Below, piece after piece: positions 39,682 to 51,418 of a stretch of 64,000 nt of DNA. This DNA comes from Nitratireductor basaltis. GTDB taxonomy: Bacteria > Pseudomonadota > Alphaproteobacteria > Rhizobiales > Rhizobiaceae. The notes below the pieces were generated by a model. The model saw nothing but the letters and a program-made list of their open reading frames with translations. It was not told the origin of the DNA and did not search any database. Location: assembly GCF_000733725.1 (NCBI RefSeq), contig NZ_JMQM01000001.1, positions 558,001 through 622,000 on the forward strand, written 5' to 3'. The position numbers and the translations under genes are program-made. Each line of letters starts with the position of its first letter. Position 1 is the first letter of the stretch.

Positions 39682-40191
39682 ATGAAGGCTAGCAGTGTGG
39701 TGGCTTTGGCGGCTGCCATTGCCGGTGGTGGTATCACATCGCAGGCGCCCGAGTTCTCGCAGCAGTATCGCCAGCGCCTCCATGGCGCATTGGACGAGAT
39801 GCGTGCGGTGGTCGAGCGTTTCGATGCCGATGCGGCGCAAAACGGCTTGCAGCGCGAGGAGGCTCTGCAGCTCTACATGAATTCGCAGGAAAATTTTCTG
39901 CGTGACCGGGGCGTGTCCATGCAGAAGGTGCTGGAGCGGCATGAAAGCCTCGAGAAACAGGCGGAGCATTTTTCCGCGCTGCCACCGGCTTTCCGGCCTG
40001 CCGCACTTTTAAGGGTTCCCGACCGAAAGCTCATGAACAATGCCTGGCGAGATTTCGAACCAGCGGTGCCACTGACGCCGCACGGACTGATCTGGGCATT
40101 TCTTGGAGCAGTTTCCGCTTTTTGCCTGATCAAACTGGTTGCATTCCCGCTCAGGAAGAAGAGAAGAAAACTCCATGCCAGAGAAGCTTAG
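39682..40191 (+). CDS. DUF2937 family membrane protein
   Basis: A 169-residue protein with a short N-terminal hydrophobic stretch (VVALAAAIAGGG), a helical ectodomain with SQAPEFSQQYRQRLHGALDEM, and a C-terminal transmembrane helix (about 135-155) followed by a very basic KKRRK tail. This is the DUF2937 layout. GAGGGAG precedes ATG 39682. Function unknown; it follows the zinc peptidase gene closely and may share its transcript. Confidence 0.78.
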   Translation: MKASSVVALAAAIAGGGITSQAPEFSQQYRQRLHGALDEMRAVVERFDADAAQNGLQREEALQLYMNSQENFLRDRGVSMQKVLERHESLEKQAEHFSALPPAFRPAALLRVPDRKLMNNAWRDFEPAVPLTPHGLIWAFLGAVSAFCLIKLVAFPLRKKRRKLHAREA

Positions 40192-40302
40192 ATTGGGCTT
40201 CTGCGAATAGAATAGAACTACAGAAAAGTTTAACTATCGCATTGAGCGGTTTTTTAAGGCCTGCCCTGTAGCCTGAGAGGTAGTCTTAGGAGATGCGGGG
40301 CC

Positions 40303-41979
40303 ATGAAAACACTTTCTCGATACAGCTTGACGCGTGTGATGCGCAGCTTCCTTTCCGATCGTGCGGGCAACTTCGCCATGATGACCGCCATAGCTGCGGT
40401 ACCACTTGTTGGTGCTGCCGGGCTGGCCGTCGACTATGCGACGATGAGCCGAACGCGGGCAGAACTGCAGCAGGCACTTGATGCCGCCGTTCTGGCCGTG
40501 GCGCAGAAGGGTGAGGACATCAGTGACGCACAGGCGCGCGAAATAGCTCGAGCCTACATGACCGGCAATCTCAAGAACGTGTATCGCGATCTTGAGATCG
40601 TGCGCGAAGGCACATCCGTCAGCATGCGGGCCAATGTGGATACGGATCTTTCATTCGGCGGCATCTTCGGGATCGACAAGCAAAAGGTGGGAGCCGCAGC
40701 GACTGCCGATCTTGCCTATGCCTCCTACGAGGTTGCGCTCGTGCTCGACACGACCGGTTCGATGCGGGGCGGCAAGCTGCAGAGCATGAAGGATGCTGTC
40801 ACCGGCATGATCGATGACATGTCGAGCCAGGTACGCGATCCGGAGAAGCTGAAATTTTCGCTCGTTCCCTTCGCAACCTTCGTCAATGTGGGGCCCGAGC
40901 ATGCGCCCGAGTTCGACGACAAAGGGAAGATGAAAAAGAAGACAGGTGCGCCTTGGCTGGATCTGAAGGGAAAGGCGGACTTCCCGCAGCTGGAATTGCT
41001 GCCAAAGGTCAGCCGTTTCGAACTTTATCATCACCTTGGCCAAGAATGGAAAGGTTGCGTGGAGACGCGCTTCCCCACACGCAAGGGCGCACACGATGTG
41101 GACGACACCGAGCCCGGCAAGGACAAGAACAGCTACTTTACACCTACATTCGCGATCGATGAGCCCGACGACACTCTCGGAAAAGGCCGATGGGCCACAG
41201 ATTACTACGAAAACAACTATATCGATGCCAATCGCCTGATTGACGCGCTTAACCCGCTCGATGCAAGCGACAAGACCAAGAAGCTGAAGCTTGAAGAAAA
41301 ATACGAAGCCCGGCACCTGCTACTGGGGCTTGGGCTCGGCTTTGGCGACGACGATGATGATGATGATCGCGGTATTCCCGGTGGTGGTCGCCTGGAGATC
41401 GATGATACTGGCGGAAAGGGCCCGAATTTCCGTTGCACGGTCAAGCCGCTGACGCCATTGACCAGCAATTATGCGGATCTGAAACTAAAGGTCCGCCAAT
41501 TCGAGGCAGACGGCACGACAAACATTCTCGAGGGTGTGGCCTGGGGACAGCGCGTTCTTTCTCCTCATGAGCCGTTCACCGAGGGCAGCGACCCGCAGGG
41601 CGCTGATGGCAAGGTCGAAAAGATCATGGTTGTCCTCACCGACGGGGCCAACAATTTCGGCAACAATTCCCGGCCGTTCGGATCCTCCTACTCCAGCTTT
41701 GGCTATCTCGTGGAGGGGCGGCTCGGTGTGGTCGGCGGATCAGGTGTTACCCGCAAGATGATGGATGACAAAACGCTTGAAGCCTGCACCAATGCAAAGG
41801 AAGACGGCACGATCATCTACACGATCCGTCTGGAAGAGCCTGACCGCGCGACAGGTGACATGCTTCAGCGATGTGCAAGCTCACCCGCCCACTTCTTCGA
41901 CGCGCCGTCGCGCAGTCAGTTGAAGAATGTCTTCGAGCGTATCGGCGAAGATATCGTGAAGCTGCGGCTTTCGAGCTGA
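40303..41979 (+). CDS. TadG-like von Willebrand factor A protein
   Basis: Protein of 558 residues with an N-terminal TadE/TadG-type signal-anchor (RAGNFAMMTAIAAVPLVGAAG, about 20-45) and a vWA domain whose MIDAS reads VLDTTGSM (near residue 150). The vWA core is split by long inserts; one carries seven consecutive Asp residues (349-355) encoded by GAY triplets. TadG-like proteins act at the inner membrane in Flp-pilus assembly or surface display, but no other tad gene is in this window. A terminator follows at 42004. Confidence 0.82.
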   Translation: MKTLSRYSLTRVMRSFLSDRAGNFAMMTAIAAVPLVGAAGLAVDYATMSRTRAELQQALDAAVLAVAQKGEDISDAQAREIARAYMTGNLKNVYRDLEIVREGTSVSMRANVDTDLSFGGIFGIDKQKVGAAATADLAYASYEVALVLDTTGSMRGGKLQSMKDAVTGMIDDMSSQVRDPEKLKFSLVPFATFVNVGPEHAPEFDDKGKMKKKTGAPWLDLKGKADFPQLELLPKVSRFELYHHLGQEWKGCVETRFPTRKGAHDVDDTEPGKDKNSYFTPTFAIDEPDDTLGKGRWATDYYENNYIDANRLIDALNPLDASDKTKKLKLEEKYEARHLLLGLGLGFGDDDDDDDRGIPGGGRLEIDDTGGKGPNFRCTVKPLTPLTSNYADLKLKVRQFEADGTTNILEGVAWGQRVLSPHEPFTEGSDPQGADGKVEKIMVVLTDGANNFGNNSRPFGSSYSSFGYLVEGRLGVVGGSGVTRKMMDDKTLEACTNAKEDGTIIYTIRLEEPDRATGDMLQRCASSPAHFFDAPSRSQLKNVFERIGEDIVKLRLSS

Positions 41980-42003
41980 TCGATTTTCTCCAGCAGAAAC
42001 AAG

Positions 42004-42029
42004 AAGGGCGGCCCGAGAGCCGCCCTTTT
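42004..42029. terminator. Bidirectional terminator between tadG-like gene and carA
   Basis: Stem AAGGGCGGC/GCCGCCCTT with a 6-base loop, followed by T residues on the plus strand and preceded by A residues, so it can serve both converging genes. Confidence 0.88.
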
Positions 42030-42040
42030 CGTATTCTGGA

Positions 42041-43243
42041 TCAACGTTCTTCCAGAGCCGGTTCGCCCTTGCGCTCGCGCACAAGATTCATGAAGCGGCG
42101 GAACAGATAGTGCGAATCCTGCGGGCCCGGGGAGGCCTCCGGGTGATGCTGCACGGAAAAGACCGGCTTGCCGACCAGCGCGATGCCGCAATTGGAATTG
42201 TCGAAGAGCGAAACGTGAGTCTCTTCAACACCTTCGGGCAGCGAGTTGCTGTCGACCGCGAAGCCATGGTTCATGGATACGATCTCCACCTTGCCGGTGG
42301 TGTGGTCCTTGACCGGGTGGTTCGCGCCATGGTGGCCCTGATGCATCTTCACCGTCTTTGCACCCAGAGCCAGTGCCAGAAGCTGATGGCCAAGGCAGAT
42401 GCCGAAGAGCGGGATGTCCGCCTTCAGAAGTTCCTTGATCATCGGAACCGCATATTCACCCGTTGCCGCCGGATCGCCGGGGCCGTTTGAGAGAAAGATG
42501 CCATCGGGTTTGAGCGCGAGGACGTCATCGGCGCTGCTGGTAGCAGGTACGAGCGTTACCTTGGCGCCGAGGCTTGCGATGAGGCGCAGGATGTTGCGCT
42601 TCACGCCGTAGTCGACGGCAACGATATGGGCGGTGGGCTCGCCGTTGTCGCCGTAGCCCTCGTTCCAGACCCACGGGGTCTCGGTCCAGGTGGAGGACTG
42701 TCCGGATGTGACGTCGCGGGCGAGATCGCGGCCTTCCAGGCCCGACCATTCGCTTGCCTGCTTCTTCAGGGCTTCCACGTCAAACTTGCCATCAGGCGAA
42801 TGTGCGATCACGGCATTGGCGGCACCTTTCTCACGCAGAAGTGCGGTGAGGGCGCGTGTGTCCACGCCGGAAAGTGCAACAATGCCGCGGCGCTTGAGCC
42901 AGGCGTCGAGATGCTCTGCAGAACGGAAATTGGACGGGTCGGTCATGTCCGCTCGAAACACGGCGCCGACGGCGCCCGCGCGAGCGGCGGGGTTCAGGTC
43001 CTCGATGTCTTCTTCATTGGTGCCCACATTGCCGATATGGGGAAAGGTGAAGGTGACGATCTGGCCTGCGTAGGAAGGATCCGTCAGGATCTCCTGATAT
43101 CCCGTGAGCGCGGTGTTGAAGCACACTTCAGCGGTGGCGCTGCCAGTGGCGCCGAAGCCCTTGCCCTCGATCACCGTGCCATCTGCAAGGACCAAGAGCG
43201 CAGTCGGTTTCGTTTCGCCCCAGGGCGCGGTTGTGGTCGCCAT
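42041..43243 (-). CDS. carA: Carbamoyl-phosphate synthase small subunit
   Basis: Protein of 400 residues. The glutaminase domain carries the catalytic triad: GICLGHQ (Cys), and HHPEASPGP (His and Glu), with NGPGDP before it. The N-terminal domain starts [18 protein letters not shown]. It supplies ammonia from glutamine to CarB. ATG 43243 has GGAG six bases upstream; longer in-frame codons to 43303 are rejected. Divergent from yqeY across 308 bases. Confidence 0.97.
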   Translation of the reverse strand: MATTTAPWGETKPTALLVLADGTVIEGKGFGATGSATAEVCFNTALTGYQEILTDPSYAGQIVTFTFPHIGNVGTNEEDIEDLNPAARAGAVGAVFRADMTDPSNFRSAEHLDAWLKRRGIVALSGVDTRALTALLREKGAANAVIAHSPDGKFDVEALKKQASEWSGLEGRDLARDVTSGQSSTWTETPWVWNEGYGDNGEPTAHIVAVDYGVKRNILRLIASLGAKVTLVPATSSADDVLALKPDGIFLSNGPGDPAATGEYAVPMIKELLKADIPLFGICLGHQLLALALGAKTVKMHQGHHGANHPVKDHTTGKVEIVSMNHGFAVDSNSLPEGVEETHVSLFDNSNCGIALVGKPVFSVQHHPEASPGPQDSHYLFRRFMNLVRERKGEPALEER

Positions 43244-43551
43244 CATTATCTCCATGCTAAATGCGCGCAGCCGGTGCCGGGCTTGAATTTTGCACCGCAA
43301 CAAGCCATATGGCGCCGCGGGCTCGCGCCTTCAACCCGGTAGCAGGCAACCTGAGGCCGGTGAAGCGCGTTTCATTCATGTCCATGCAGGGCGCGGACAA
43401 TAGACGAAGGTCAACTTGCGGTCAATTGATCCGGGCAGAATGTTGGACGAGTACATAAGCAAAGAATTACAGCCACTTAAATGAACCAGAAACGGTTTGC
43501 CTCTAATGGCAGTCAGCGGTATCTTCGCGGCTGTGACGGGAGATGAATGCC
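43244..43551. other. carA-yqeY divergent intergenic region
   Basis: A 308-base gap that must carry promoters for both genes. I see no obvious riboswitch, small ORF with a good ribosome site, or strong hairpin here. Confidence 0.35.
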
Positions 43552-44001
43552 ATGCGCGAGCAAATCGCTCAGGCGTTGAAAGAAGCGGTCAAGAGCGAGG
43601 ACAAGAGGCGCATTTCAACGCTGCGCCTGATCCAGACTGCAATAAAGGACCGCGATGTCGCCAATCGTGGTGCGGGCAAGGATCCCGTCAGCGATGAGGA
43701 AATCACGGAGATTCTCATGCGCATGATCAAGCAGCGCAAGGAATCGGCCAAGGGTTTCGAAGAAGGCAACCGGCTTGAACTTGCCGAGCATGAGCGCGAG
43801 GAAATCGGCATCATTGCCGAGTTTCTGCCCAAGCAGCTTGACGAAGATGCACTGAAGCAGGTCTGTGCCGAAGTGGTCAACGAGGTTGGCGCGGGCGGGC
43901 TGCGCGATATGGGCCGTTGCATGAATGCGCTGAAGGAGAAGCTTCCCGGGCGCATGGATGTGGGCAAGGCCAGCGGTATCGTGAAAAACATGCTGCGCTG
44001 A
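43552..44001 (+). CDS. GatB/YqeY domain protein
   Basis: A 149-residue, almost wholly helical protein with KRRISTLRLIQTAIKDRD at the N-terminus, ILMRMIKQRKESAKGFEEGNR and the closing GRCMNALKEKLPGRMDVGKAS, as in YqeY. The domain matches the C-terminal tRNA-binding part of GatB, but stand-alone proteins have no proven function. ATG 43552 is preferred to 43543 by spacing from GGGAG. The order carA-yqeY-dnaG-rpoD is usual in Hyphomicrobiales. Confidence 0.92.
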   Translation: MREQIAQALKEAVKSEDKRRISTLRLIQTAIKDRDVANRGAGKDPVSDEEITEILMRMIKQRKESAKGFEEGNRLELAEHEREEIGIIAEFLPKQLDEDALKQVCAEVVNEVGAGGLRDMGRCMNALKEKLPGRMDVGKASGIVKNMLR

Positions 44002-44022
44002 TAGATCCGGGATCCCCGCAAA

Positions 44023-44053
44023 GAAAAAATCCGGCTTCGAGAGCCGGATTTTT
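44023..44053. terminator. Bidirectional terminator after yqeY
   Basis: AAAAAATCCGGCT and AGCCGGATTTTT arms with loop TCGAG; A-run and T-run on either side, between convergent yqeY and the MHYT gene. Confidence 0.92.
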
Positions 44054-44079
44054 CGTTTCTGAGTGCGCGTCCGGTGGGA

Positions 44080-46440
44080 TCAGGCCGCGACTTCGTTCTC
44101 AATGCTTTCCAAAGGTGCCGGCCTTCCAAGGAAGTAGCCCTGACCGATCTGGCAGAACTCGCCGGCGAGGAATTTCAATTCACCTGAGGTCTCCACGCCT
44201 TCGGCGAGGACGGGCAGGCCGAGGCCGCGGCCGATGCCCAGAACCGCCTTCACGATGGTTGCTGCCTGCTGGTTCGTGTCGACCTGTCGGATGAAGGAGC
44301 CATCGATCTTGATCTTGTCGAAGGGGAAGGCACGCAAGTTGGAGAGCGACGAGTAGCCCGTGCCGAAATCATCCATCGCCACACGCACGCCGATACCCTT
44401 TAGCTGACGCAGCGTTGCCAGGGCGCGGTGCATGTCGCGGACCAACGCGGTCTCGGTGATCTCAAGCTCGAGGCGCTGCGGTGCCAGGCCCGTATTGAGC
44501 AGGATCTGGTGAACGGTCAGTGCAAAATGCGGGCTGTGAAGCTGAACGGGCGAGACATTCACCGCAACTGTAAGCGCTTCGTTCCACTTTGCAGCAGTCC
44601 GGCAGGCTTCCTGAAGGACCCATTCACCGATCTGAACGATCGCGCCACTTTCCTCGGCCACCGGAATGAAGATGCCGGGCGAGACATTGCCGCGTTCGGG
44701 GTGCTTCCAGCGCAGCAAGGCTTCGTAGCCGATGGTTTCACCGGTATCGATCTTCTTCTGCGGCTGGTAGACGAGGCTGAATTCATTGCGCGAAACTGCA
44801 TGGCGCAGCTCGTGTTCCATGATCCGGCGTGCGCGGGCTTCCTGACCCATCTCGTGATCATAGAGGCGGTAGGTGTCGCGGCCTTCGGACTTCGCACGAT
44901 AAAGCGCTGTATCCGCATAATTGATGAGCGTTTCCTGATCTTCGGCATCCTGCGGGAAAAGCGCAATGCCGATGCTTGTCGACATCAGGCCCTCGCTGGT
45001 GGCACTGCGATTGGCCTCGCGGAAAGCCTCCAGTATCTTTTCGGCCAGCCGGCCCGCATCATTGGCCGTTGCAATTCCTGGAGCGATGATGGCGAATTCG
45101 TCGCCGCCCAGCCGCGCGACGAGCTGGTTTTCCCCAAGCACACTCTCCACGCACGCAGCCACCTTGCACAGCATGGCGTCGCCGGCAGCATGGCCGAACA
45201 GATCATTGACTTCCTTGAAGCGGTCGAGGTCCATGCACAAAACCGCCACGGAACGGCCCTGCGGGTTCGAGGCCATGACCTCTTCCAGCCGCGCATTGAA
45301 GCTGCGGCGGTTGGGCAGGCCCGTCAGCGTGTCGTTCATGGCAAGCTTGCGGATGTTGTCTTCGGCTGCCTTTCGCTCGCGAATGTCGCGTACCGCAACG
45401 GCGCGGTGCGGGCGGCCGAAATAGTCGATCGAGCGCAGAATGATCTCGACCGGACGCTTGGTTCCATCAGCGTGGTTCAGCAGGGTTTCAAAGATTGGTT
45501 CCTGGCCCTGTTCTGCCTCGGCGACCTGCACCAGCTCTCCTAGGAGATCGGTGTAATGCATGCCCAGAAGTGCTTCGTTGTCGCGGCCTGACAGGGTGCC
45601 GAACGCATTGTTGGCGGTCACGATTTCGGTCCCGTTGCACACCAGAAGGCCTTCAACGGCTGCATTGGCCAGGCCGCGCATGCGGTTTTCCTCCATCTGC
45701 ACCCGGCGTGCGTCGCGGATGTCGAGCCAAAGTGCAACGGCTGTCAGTGCCAGGATCGTGAATGCGGCCACTGCGACACCTGCGGCGAGCAATTCCGCCG
45801 GGATGGAGCTTGGGGAAATAGCAACGGAACCATCGGGAACGATCGAAATCGCGCCCATGCCGGTGAAATGCATGGAGCAGATGGCGAGCGTGAAGGTGAG
45901 GGCGCCAAGAGCCGCGCTGCGGCTGCGCTTGGAGCTTTTGCGCAAAACGATATGGGTGGCGATCGCGCCGAGCGTGACGCCCAGAACAAGCGAGGCGGCG
46001 ATGAGGCGCTGATCCCAGACGAAACGTCCCTGCACTTCAAATGCCGCCATGCCAGTGTAATGCATGGCAGCGATGCCTGCGCCAGTGATGGCACCGCCGA
46101 CCAGATGATGATCGCGGGTCATGCCGCCGGTTGCCGTCGCAAAGCCCAACGCGGATGCCGCCACTGCAATCAAGAGGGATCCCGCAGTGAGCGGCACGTC
46201 ATAGGCGCTTGGGATGCTGGGAGAATAGGCGAGCATTGCGATGAAATGAGTTGCCCATATACCGAAGCCGAAGGAGGTGCCGCAAATGGCGATCCAAGCC
46301 AGCCGCATCATGCTCCTGGCCTTGCGGGTGTGGCGCAGCAGGCTGACTGCATTCATGGAGGCGATGAGGCAGATTGCTCCGGCAAGAAGCACCAGCCAGA
46401 GATTATGTTCGTTCACGATGCAATTATAGACCGTCAGCAT
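44080..46440 (-). CDS. MHYT-PAS-GGDEF-EAL c-di-GMP protein
   Basis: Protein of 786 residues. The first 240 form an MHYT integral-membrane sensor (repeats AAMHYTGMAAFE and CSMHFTGMGAIS plus WATHFIAMLAYS, conserved His/Met for metal or gas sensing). A PAS domain follows (about 265-365), then GGDEF with intact RLGGDEF and EAL with YEALLRW, EITETAL, DDFGTGYSSL, KIDGSFI and AEGVETS. Both enzyme halves look competent. It is the largest of four c-di-GMP proteins in the window. Single gene, minus strand. Confidence 0.92.
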   Translation of the reverse strand: MLTVYNCIVNEHNLWLVLLAGAICLIASMNAVSLLRHTRKARSMMRLAWIAICGTSFGFGIWATHFIAMLAYSPSIPSAYDVPLTAGSLLIAVAASALGFATATGGMTRDHHLVGGAITGAGIAAMHYTGMAAFEVQGRFVWDQRLIAASLVLGVTLGAIATHIVLRKSSKRSRSAALGALTFTLAICSMHFTGMGAISIVPDGSVAISPSSIPAELLAAGVAVAAFTILALTAVALWLDIRDARRVQMEENRMRGLANAAVEGLLVCNGTEIVTANNAFGTLSGRDNEALLGMHYTDLLGELVQVAEAEQGQEPIFETLLNHADGTKRPVEIILRSIDYFGRPHRAVAVRDIRERKAAEDNIRKLAMNDTLTGLPNRRSFNARLEEVMASNPQGRSVAVLCMDLDRFKEVNDLFGHAAGDAMLCKVAACVESVLGENQLVARLGGDEFAIIAPGIATANDAGRLAEKILEAFREANRSATSEGLMSTSIGIALFPQDAEDQETLINYADTALYRAKSEGRDTYRLYDHEMGQEARARRIMEHELRHAVSRNEFSLVYQPQKKIDTGETIGYEALLRWKHPERGNVSPGIFIPVAEESGAIVQIGEWVLQEACRTAAKWNEALTVAVNVSPVQLHSPHFALTVHQILLNTGLAPQRLELEITETALVRDMHRALATLRQLKGIGVRVAMDDFGTGYSSLSNLRAFPFDKIKIDGSFIRQVDTNQQAATIVKAVLGIGRGLGLPVLAEGVETSGELKFLAGEFCQIGQGYFLGRPAPLESIENEVAA

Positions 46441-46554
46441 TGTCGCCCGCTCAGATAAAATTGTTATAAAAGTTTCTTTGAATGTGGGCGTTTAGACTCA
46501 TGTTTTGAACAAGGCGTTAAAGGCCAGGTGACGCCGCGTTTACCCTGCCGGAGC

Positions 46555-46563
46555 TGTGGATAA
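46555..46563 (-). promoter_or_regulatory. Perfect DnaA-box sequence upstream of dnaG
   Basis: TGTGGATAA on the plus strand equals TTATCCACA on the minus strand, the textbook DnaA box. It stands about 75 bases before the dnaG start in the gap between divergent genes. A single 9-mer may be chance. Confidence 0.4.
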
Positions 46564-46639
46564 TGAGAATGATCTGCCTTGCCGGTCGCGGGAGGCTTCA
46601 AACGAGGGTATAGGACAGGCGTAGGAGAACAGAACTTCC

Positions 46640-48559
46640 ATGCGCTTCCCGCCTTCATTCCTGGACGAGATACGCGATCGCGTGCCGATTTCGCAGGTGG
46701 TCGGGCAGCGCGTGACGTTCGACAAGCGCAAGACCAATGCCGCTCGTGGAGATTTCTGGGCCTGTTGCCCCTTTCATGGCGAGAACACGCCAAGCTTTCA
46801 CTGTGAAGACCGCAAGGGGCGGTATCACTGCTTTGGTTGCGGGGTCTCCGGCGACCACTTCAGGTTTCTGACCGAACTTGACGGAATGGGCTTTCCCGAA
46901 GCCGTAGAGCGCGTGGCGGAAATGGCCGGCGTGCCGATGCCCGCGCGTGATCCGCAGGCAGAAAAGCGGGAAAAGGAACGTGCCAGCCTGACCGATGTCA
47001 TGGCCATGGCCGCGGAGTTTTTTCGTGAGAAGCTGCAGGGGCCGGAAGGGGCCGAAGCGCGTGCCTATCTGCGTTCGCGTGGGCTGTCGCCTGCCACACA
47101 GCAGGCATTTGGCTTAGGATTTGCGCCTGACAGCCGGAATGCGCTGAAAAACCATCTGACGCAGAAAGGCGTAGCGCCCGAACAGATCGAAGCTTGCGGG
47201 CTGGTGCGGCACGGGCCCGATATTCCGGTCTCCTATGACTGGTTTCGCGGGCGCATCATGTTTCCCATCGAGGATACGCGCGGGCGCGTGATCGCCTTCG
47301 GTGGCAGGGCGCTTTCGCCCGATGTGCCTGCGAAATACATGAATTCGCCGGACACCGAGCTCTTTCACAAGGGCAATGTGCTTTACAATCACGCACGCGC
47401 GCGCCGGGCCACCGCCAAGGGCGAGCCGGTCATTGCCGTTGAAGGCTATATGGATGTGATCGCGCTGGCGCAGGCAGGTATCGAAAATGCCGTTGCACCG
47501 CTCGGCACCGCGCTGACCGAGAACCAGCTTGAGCTTTTGTGGCGCATGTCGGGGGAGCCGGTACTTTGCTTCGACGGCGACGAAGCTGGTGTGCGGGCCG
47601 CCTATCGTGCCGCCGATCTGGCCTTACCCATGGTGCAGGCGGGGCGCACGCTGCGCTTTGCGTTGTTGCCGGAGGGGCAGGACCCCGACGATCTGGTAAA
47701 GGCGGAGGGCAGGGGAGCCTTTGACGCGCTTTTGGGACAGGCGCGCCCGCTGGCCGATCTCCTCTGGATGCGCGAAACAAATGGCCGTGTTTTCGACACG
47801 CCCGAAAGGCGCGCCGAACTTGAACAGATCATGCGCGAGCTTTCCGGGCGCATCCGCGACGAGAATGTGCGACGCCACTATGCGCAGGCGCTGCGCGAGA
47901 AGGTTCTCCATTTCTTCGGTTCCAACCGCGATCAGCGCAAGGGTGGCAAGGACCGCTATGGCAATGGGCGTGGCGGTGCGGGCGGCAAGGGCGCGCAGGC
48001 AGGTCGTCTGCCGATGAGCGAGAGCCTTGCCAGGTCAGCGCTGGTGCGCAAGGCCGGTGCAACAATGCCTGTACGCGAGGCGGTGCTCGTTCTGACGATG
48101 GTCAATCATCCGGCACTCATAGATGAATTCTTCGATGCGCTCGAACGGCTCGATCTTACAAGCCGGGATCTGGCACGTTTGCGTGCGGGAATTCTGGATG
48201 CCGTCGCTCATGACGTTCCGGCGGAACGGGACGAGATGATAAAGGCGCTTGCCGCCAGTGGTCTCGACCAGATCGTGGAGCAGGCGGAAGTGCTTGCCCG
48301 GCGTGCTCGCCAGTGGCCGGCACTCGCCGATGCGGCAGACGAAGATGCGCGCGAAGCCTTTCTCCAGGCCCTGCACTTGCACCATTCGGCGAGCTTCTTA
48401 CATAAGGAGCTGAAAGCTGCAGAAATGGCGCTGGCAAACGAACCGACGGAAGAGAACTATCGTCATCTCGTTGAAATACAGGCCGAGTTGAGAAACGTGC
48501 AGGCTACCGAAGCGCTGATTGAAGGCTTCGGTCAACTTTCTGGACGCACCGGTCGCTAG
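46640..48559 (+). CDS. dnaG: DNA primase
   Basis: Protein of 639 residues. The N-terminal CHC2 zinc finger shows CCPFHGENTPSFHC and YHCFGCGVSGD; the catalytic core has TOPRIM motifs in VIAVEGYMDVIALAQAG and CFDGDEAG; the helical C-terminal helicase-binding domain follows a Gly-rich linker near residue 440. It primes lagging-strand synthesis. AGGAG lies 12 bases before ATG 46640. Next gene downstream, after 319 bases, is rpoD. Confidence 0.97.
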   Translation: MRFPPSFLDEIRDRVPISQVVGQRVTFDKRKTNAARGDFWACCPFHGENTPSFHCEDRKGRYHCFGCGVSGDHFRFLTELDGMGFPEAVERVAEMAGVPMPARDPQAEKREKERASLTDVMAMAAEFFREKLQGPEGAEARAYLRSRGLSPATQQAFGLGFAPDSRNALKNHLTQKGVAPEQIEACGLVRHGPDIPVSYDWFRGRIMFPIEDTRGRVIAFGGRALSPDVPAKYMNSPDTELFHKGNVLYNHARARRATAKGEPVIAVEGYMDVIALAQAGIENAVAPLGTALTENQLELLWRMSGEPVLCFDGDEAGVRAAYRAADLALPMVQAGRTLRFALLPEGQDPDDLVKAEGRGAFDALLGQARPLADLLWMRETNGRVFDTPERRAELEQIMRELSGRIRDENVRRHYAQALREKVLHFFGSNRDQRKGGKDRYGNGRGGAGGKGAQAGRLPMSESLARSALVRKAGATMPVREAVLVLTMVNHPALIDEFFDALERLDLTSRDLARLRAGILDAVAHDVPAERDEMIKALAASGLDQIVEQAEVLARRARQWPALADAADEDAREAFLQALHLHHSASFLHKELKAAEMALANEPTEENYRHLVEIQAELRNVQATEALIEGFGQLSGRTGR

Positions 48560-48878
48560 TATTTTTCGATAAATGCGGACCGGACGATGCCACGGTCCGG
48601 GCGAAAGTGAAGAGTGATTCGCTTTTTTGGGGCGAATCATGGCACAGCCGCTTGACCTTTGTGACAATAAACGGAATCAGGATCGATTCGAGATGGAAGG
48701 GCGGTGTGCACGCCCTCGAAGTGCAGTCAGCGCTTCATGGACGGGTCTTGAGGCCTGCCATAGATAACAGGGTTAATCGGGCTTTAACGTGGAGGCGGCT
48801 AAGGCCTGAGTAACGCGCGAATCAGGCTGTGGGACACCAGATGTGATCCCGTACCCGGCCGGTTGGAGAAGACAAGGC
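48560..48878 (+). other. dnaG-rpoD intergenic region with hairpins
   Basis: A 319-base gap. A small hairpin GATTCGC/GCGAATC (48615-48638) with a T-rich loop and a GGACCG/CGGTCC inverted repeat just upstream may end or process the dnaG transcript. A TTGACC sequence at 48652 is a possible -35 element of an rpoD promoter, but no good -10 follows at the right spacing. No gene seen. Confidence 0.4.
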
Positions 48879-50873
<1,995 letters not shown>

Positions 50874-50895
50874 GCGGTTCACGGCATCAGATTGC

Positions 50896-50923
50896 AAAAG
50901 GCCCGGCAATGCCGGGCCTTTTC
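50896..50923. terminator. rpoD terminator
   Basis: AAAAGGCCCGGC and GCCGGGCCTTTT perfect arms around AAT. The A-run and T-run allow use in both directions, facing the convergent PhnB-like gene. Confidence 0.94.
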
Positions 50924-50945
50924 TTTCTCGGTCCAGACTCTGTCA

Positions 50946-51353
50946 TCAAGCAGCGTCAGCGGTGTCGATCACCCAGGTCACGCCCCAGCGGTCGTTCAGC
51001 AGACCGAAGCCTTTCGACCATGGCTGTTCGCCAAAGGGGATCTGTACGCTGCCGCCATCTGCCAATGCGTCAAAAATGCGCTTGGCTTCATCCTTCGTAT
51101 CGGCGGCAACAGTAACGCCCATGCCCTTGCGACCTGAAAAATCCTGCATGTCCTGCCCCATCAGCGCCTGATCGCCGATATCGATCCATGCGTGGATGAT
51201 GCGGTCCTTCTGGTCTTCCTGCACATCGCCTGCCATGCCCGGCATATCGCGATGGCTGATCATGGCCTTGATTTCGCCGCCAACAATTTCGGCATAGCTC
51301 GTGAACGCTTCGCGGCAGTCTCCGTCGAAATCGATATTAGCAAGCACTTTCAT
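50946..51353 (-). CDS. PhnB-like VOC family protein
   Basis: A 135-residue protein of the PhnB / '3-demethylubiquinone methyltransferase-like' VOC group. Visible: ANIDFDGDCREAFTSYAEIVGGEI, GMGVTVAADTKDEAKRIFDALADGGSV and the C-terminal GFGLLNDRWGVTWVID. Function is unproven in this group. ATG 51353 follows AAGGAG. Divergent from an HxlR regulator across 65 bases, a recurrent layout suggesting that the regulator controls it. Confidence 0.88.
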   Translation of the reverse strand: MKVLANIDFDGDCREAFTSYAEIVGGEIKAMISHRDMPGMAGDVQEDQKDRIIHAWIDIGDQALMGQDMQDFSGRKGMGVTVAADTKDEAKRIFDALADGGSVQIPFGEQPWSKGFGLLNDRWGVTWVIDTADAA

Positions 51354-51418
51354 GGAAAATCTCCTTGAGGGGTAATGCGTGCTTGCCATTGAGACATTGA
51401 AAGTTAGAATTAGCAACC

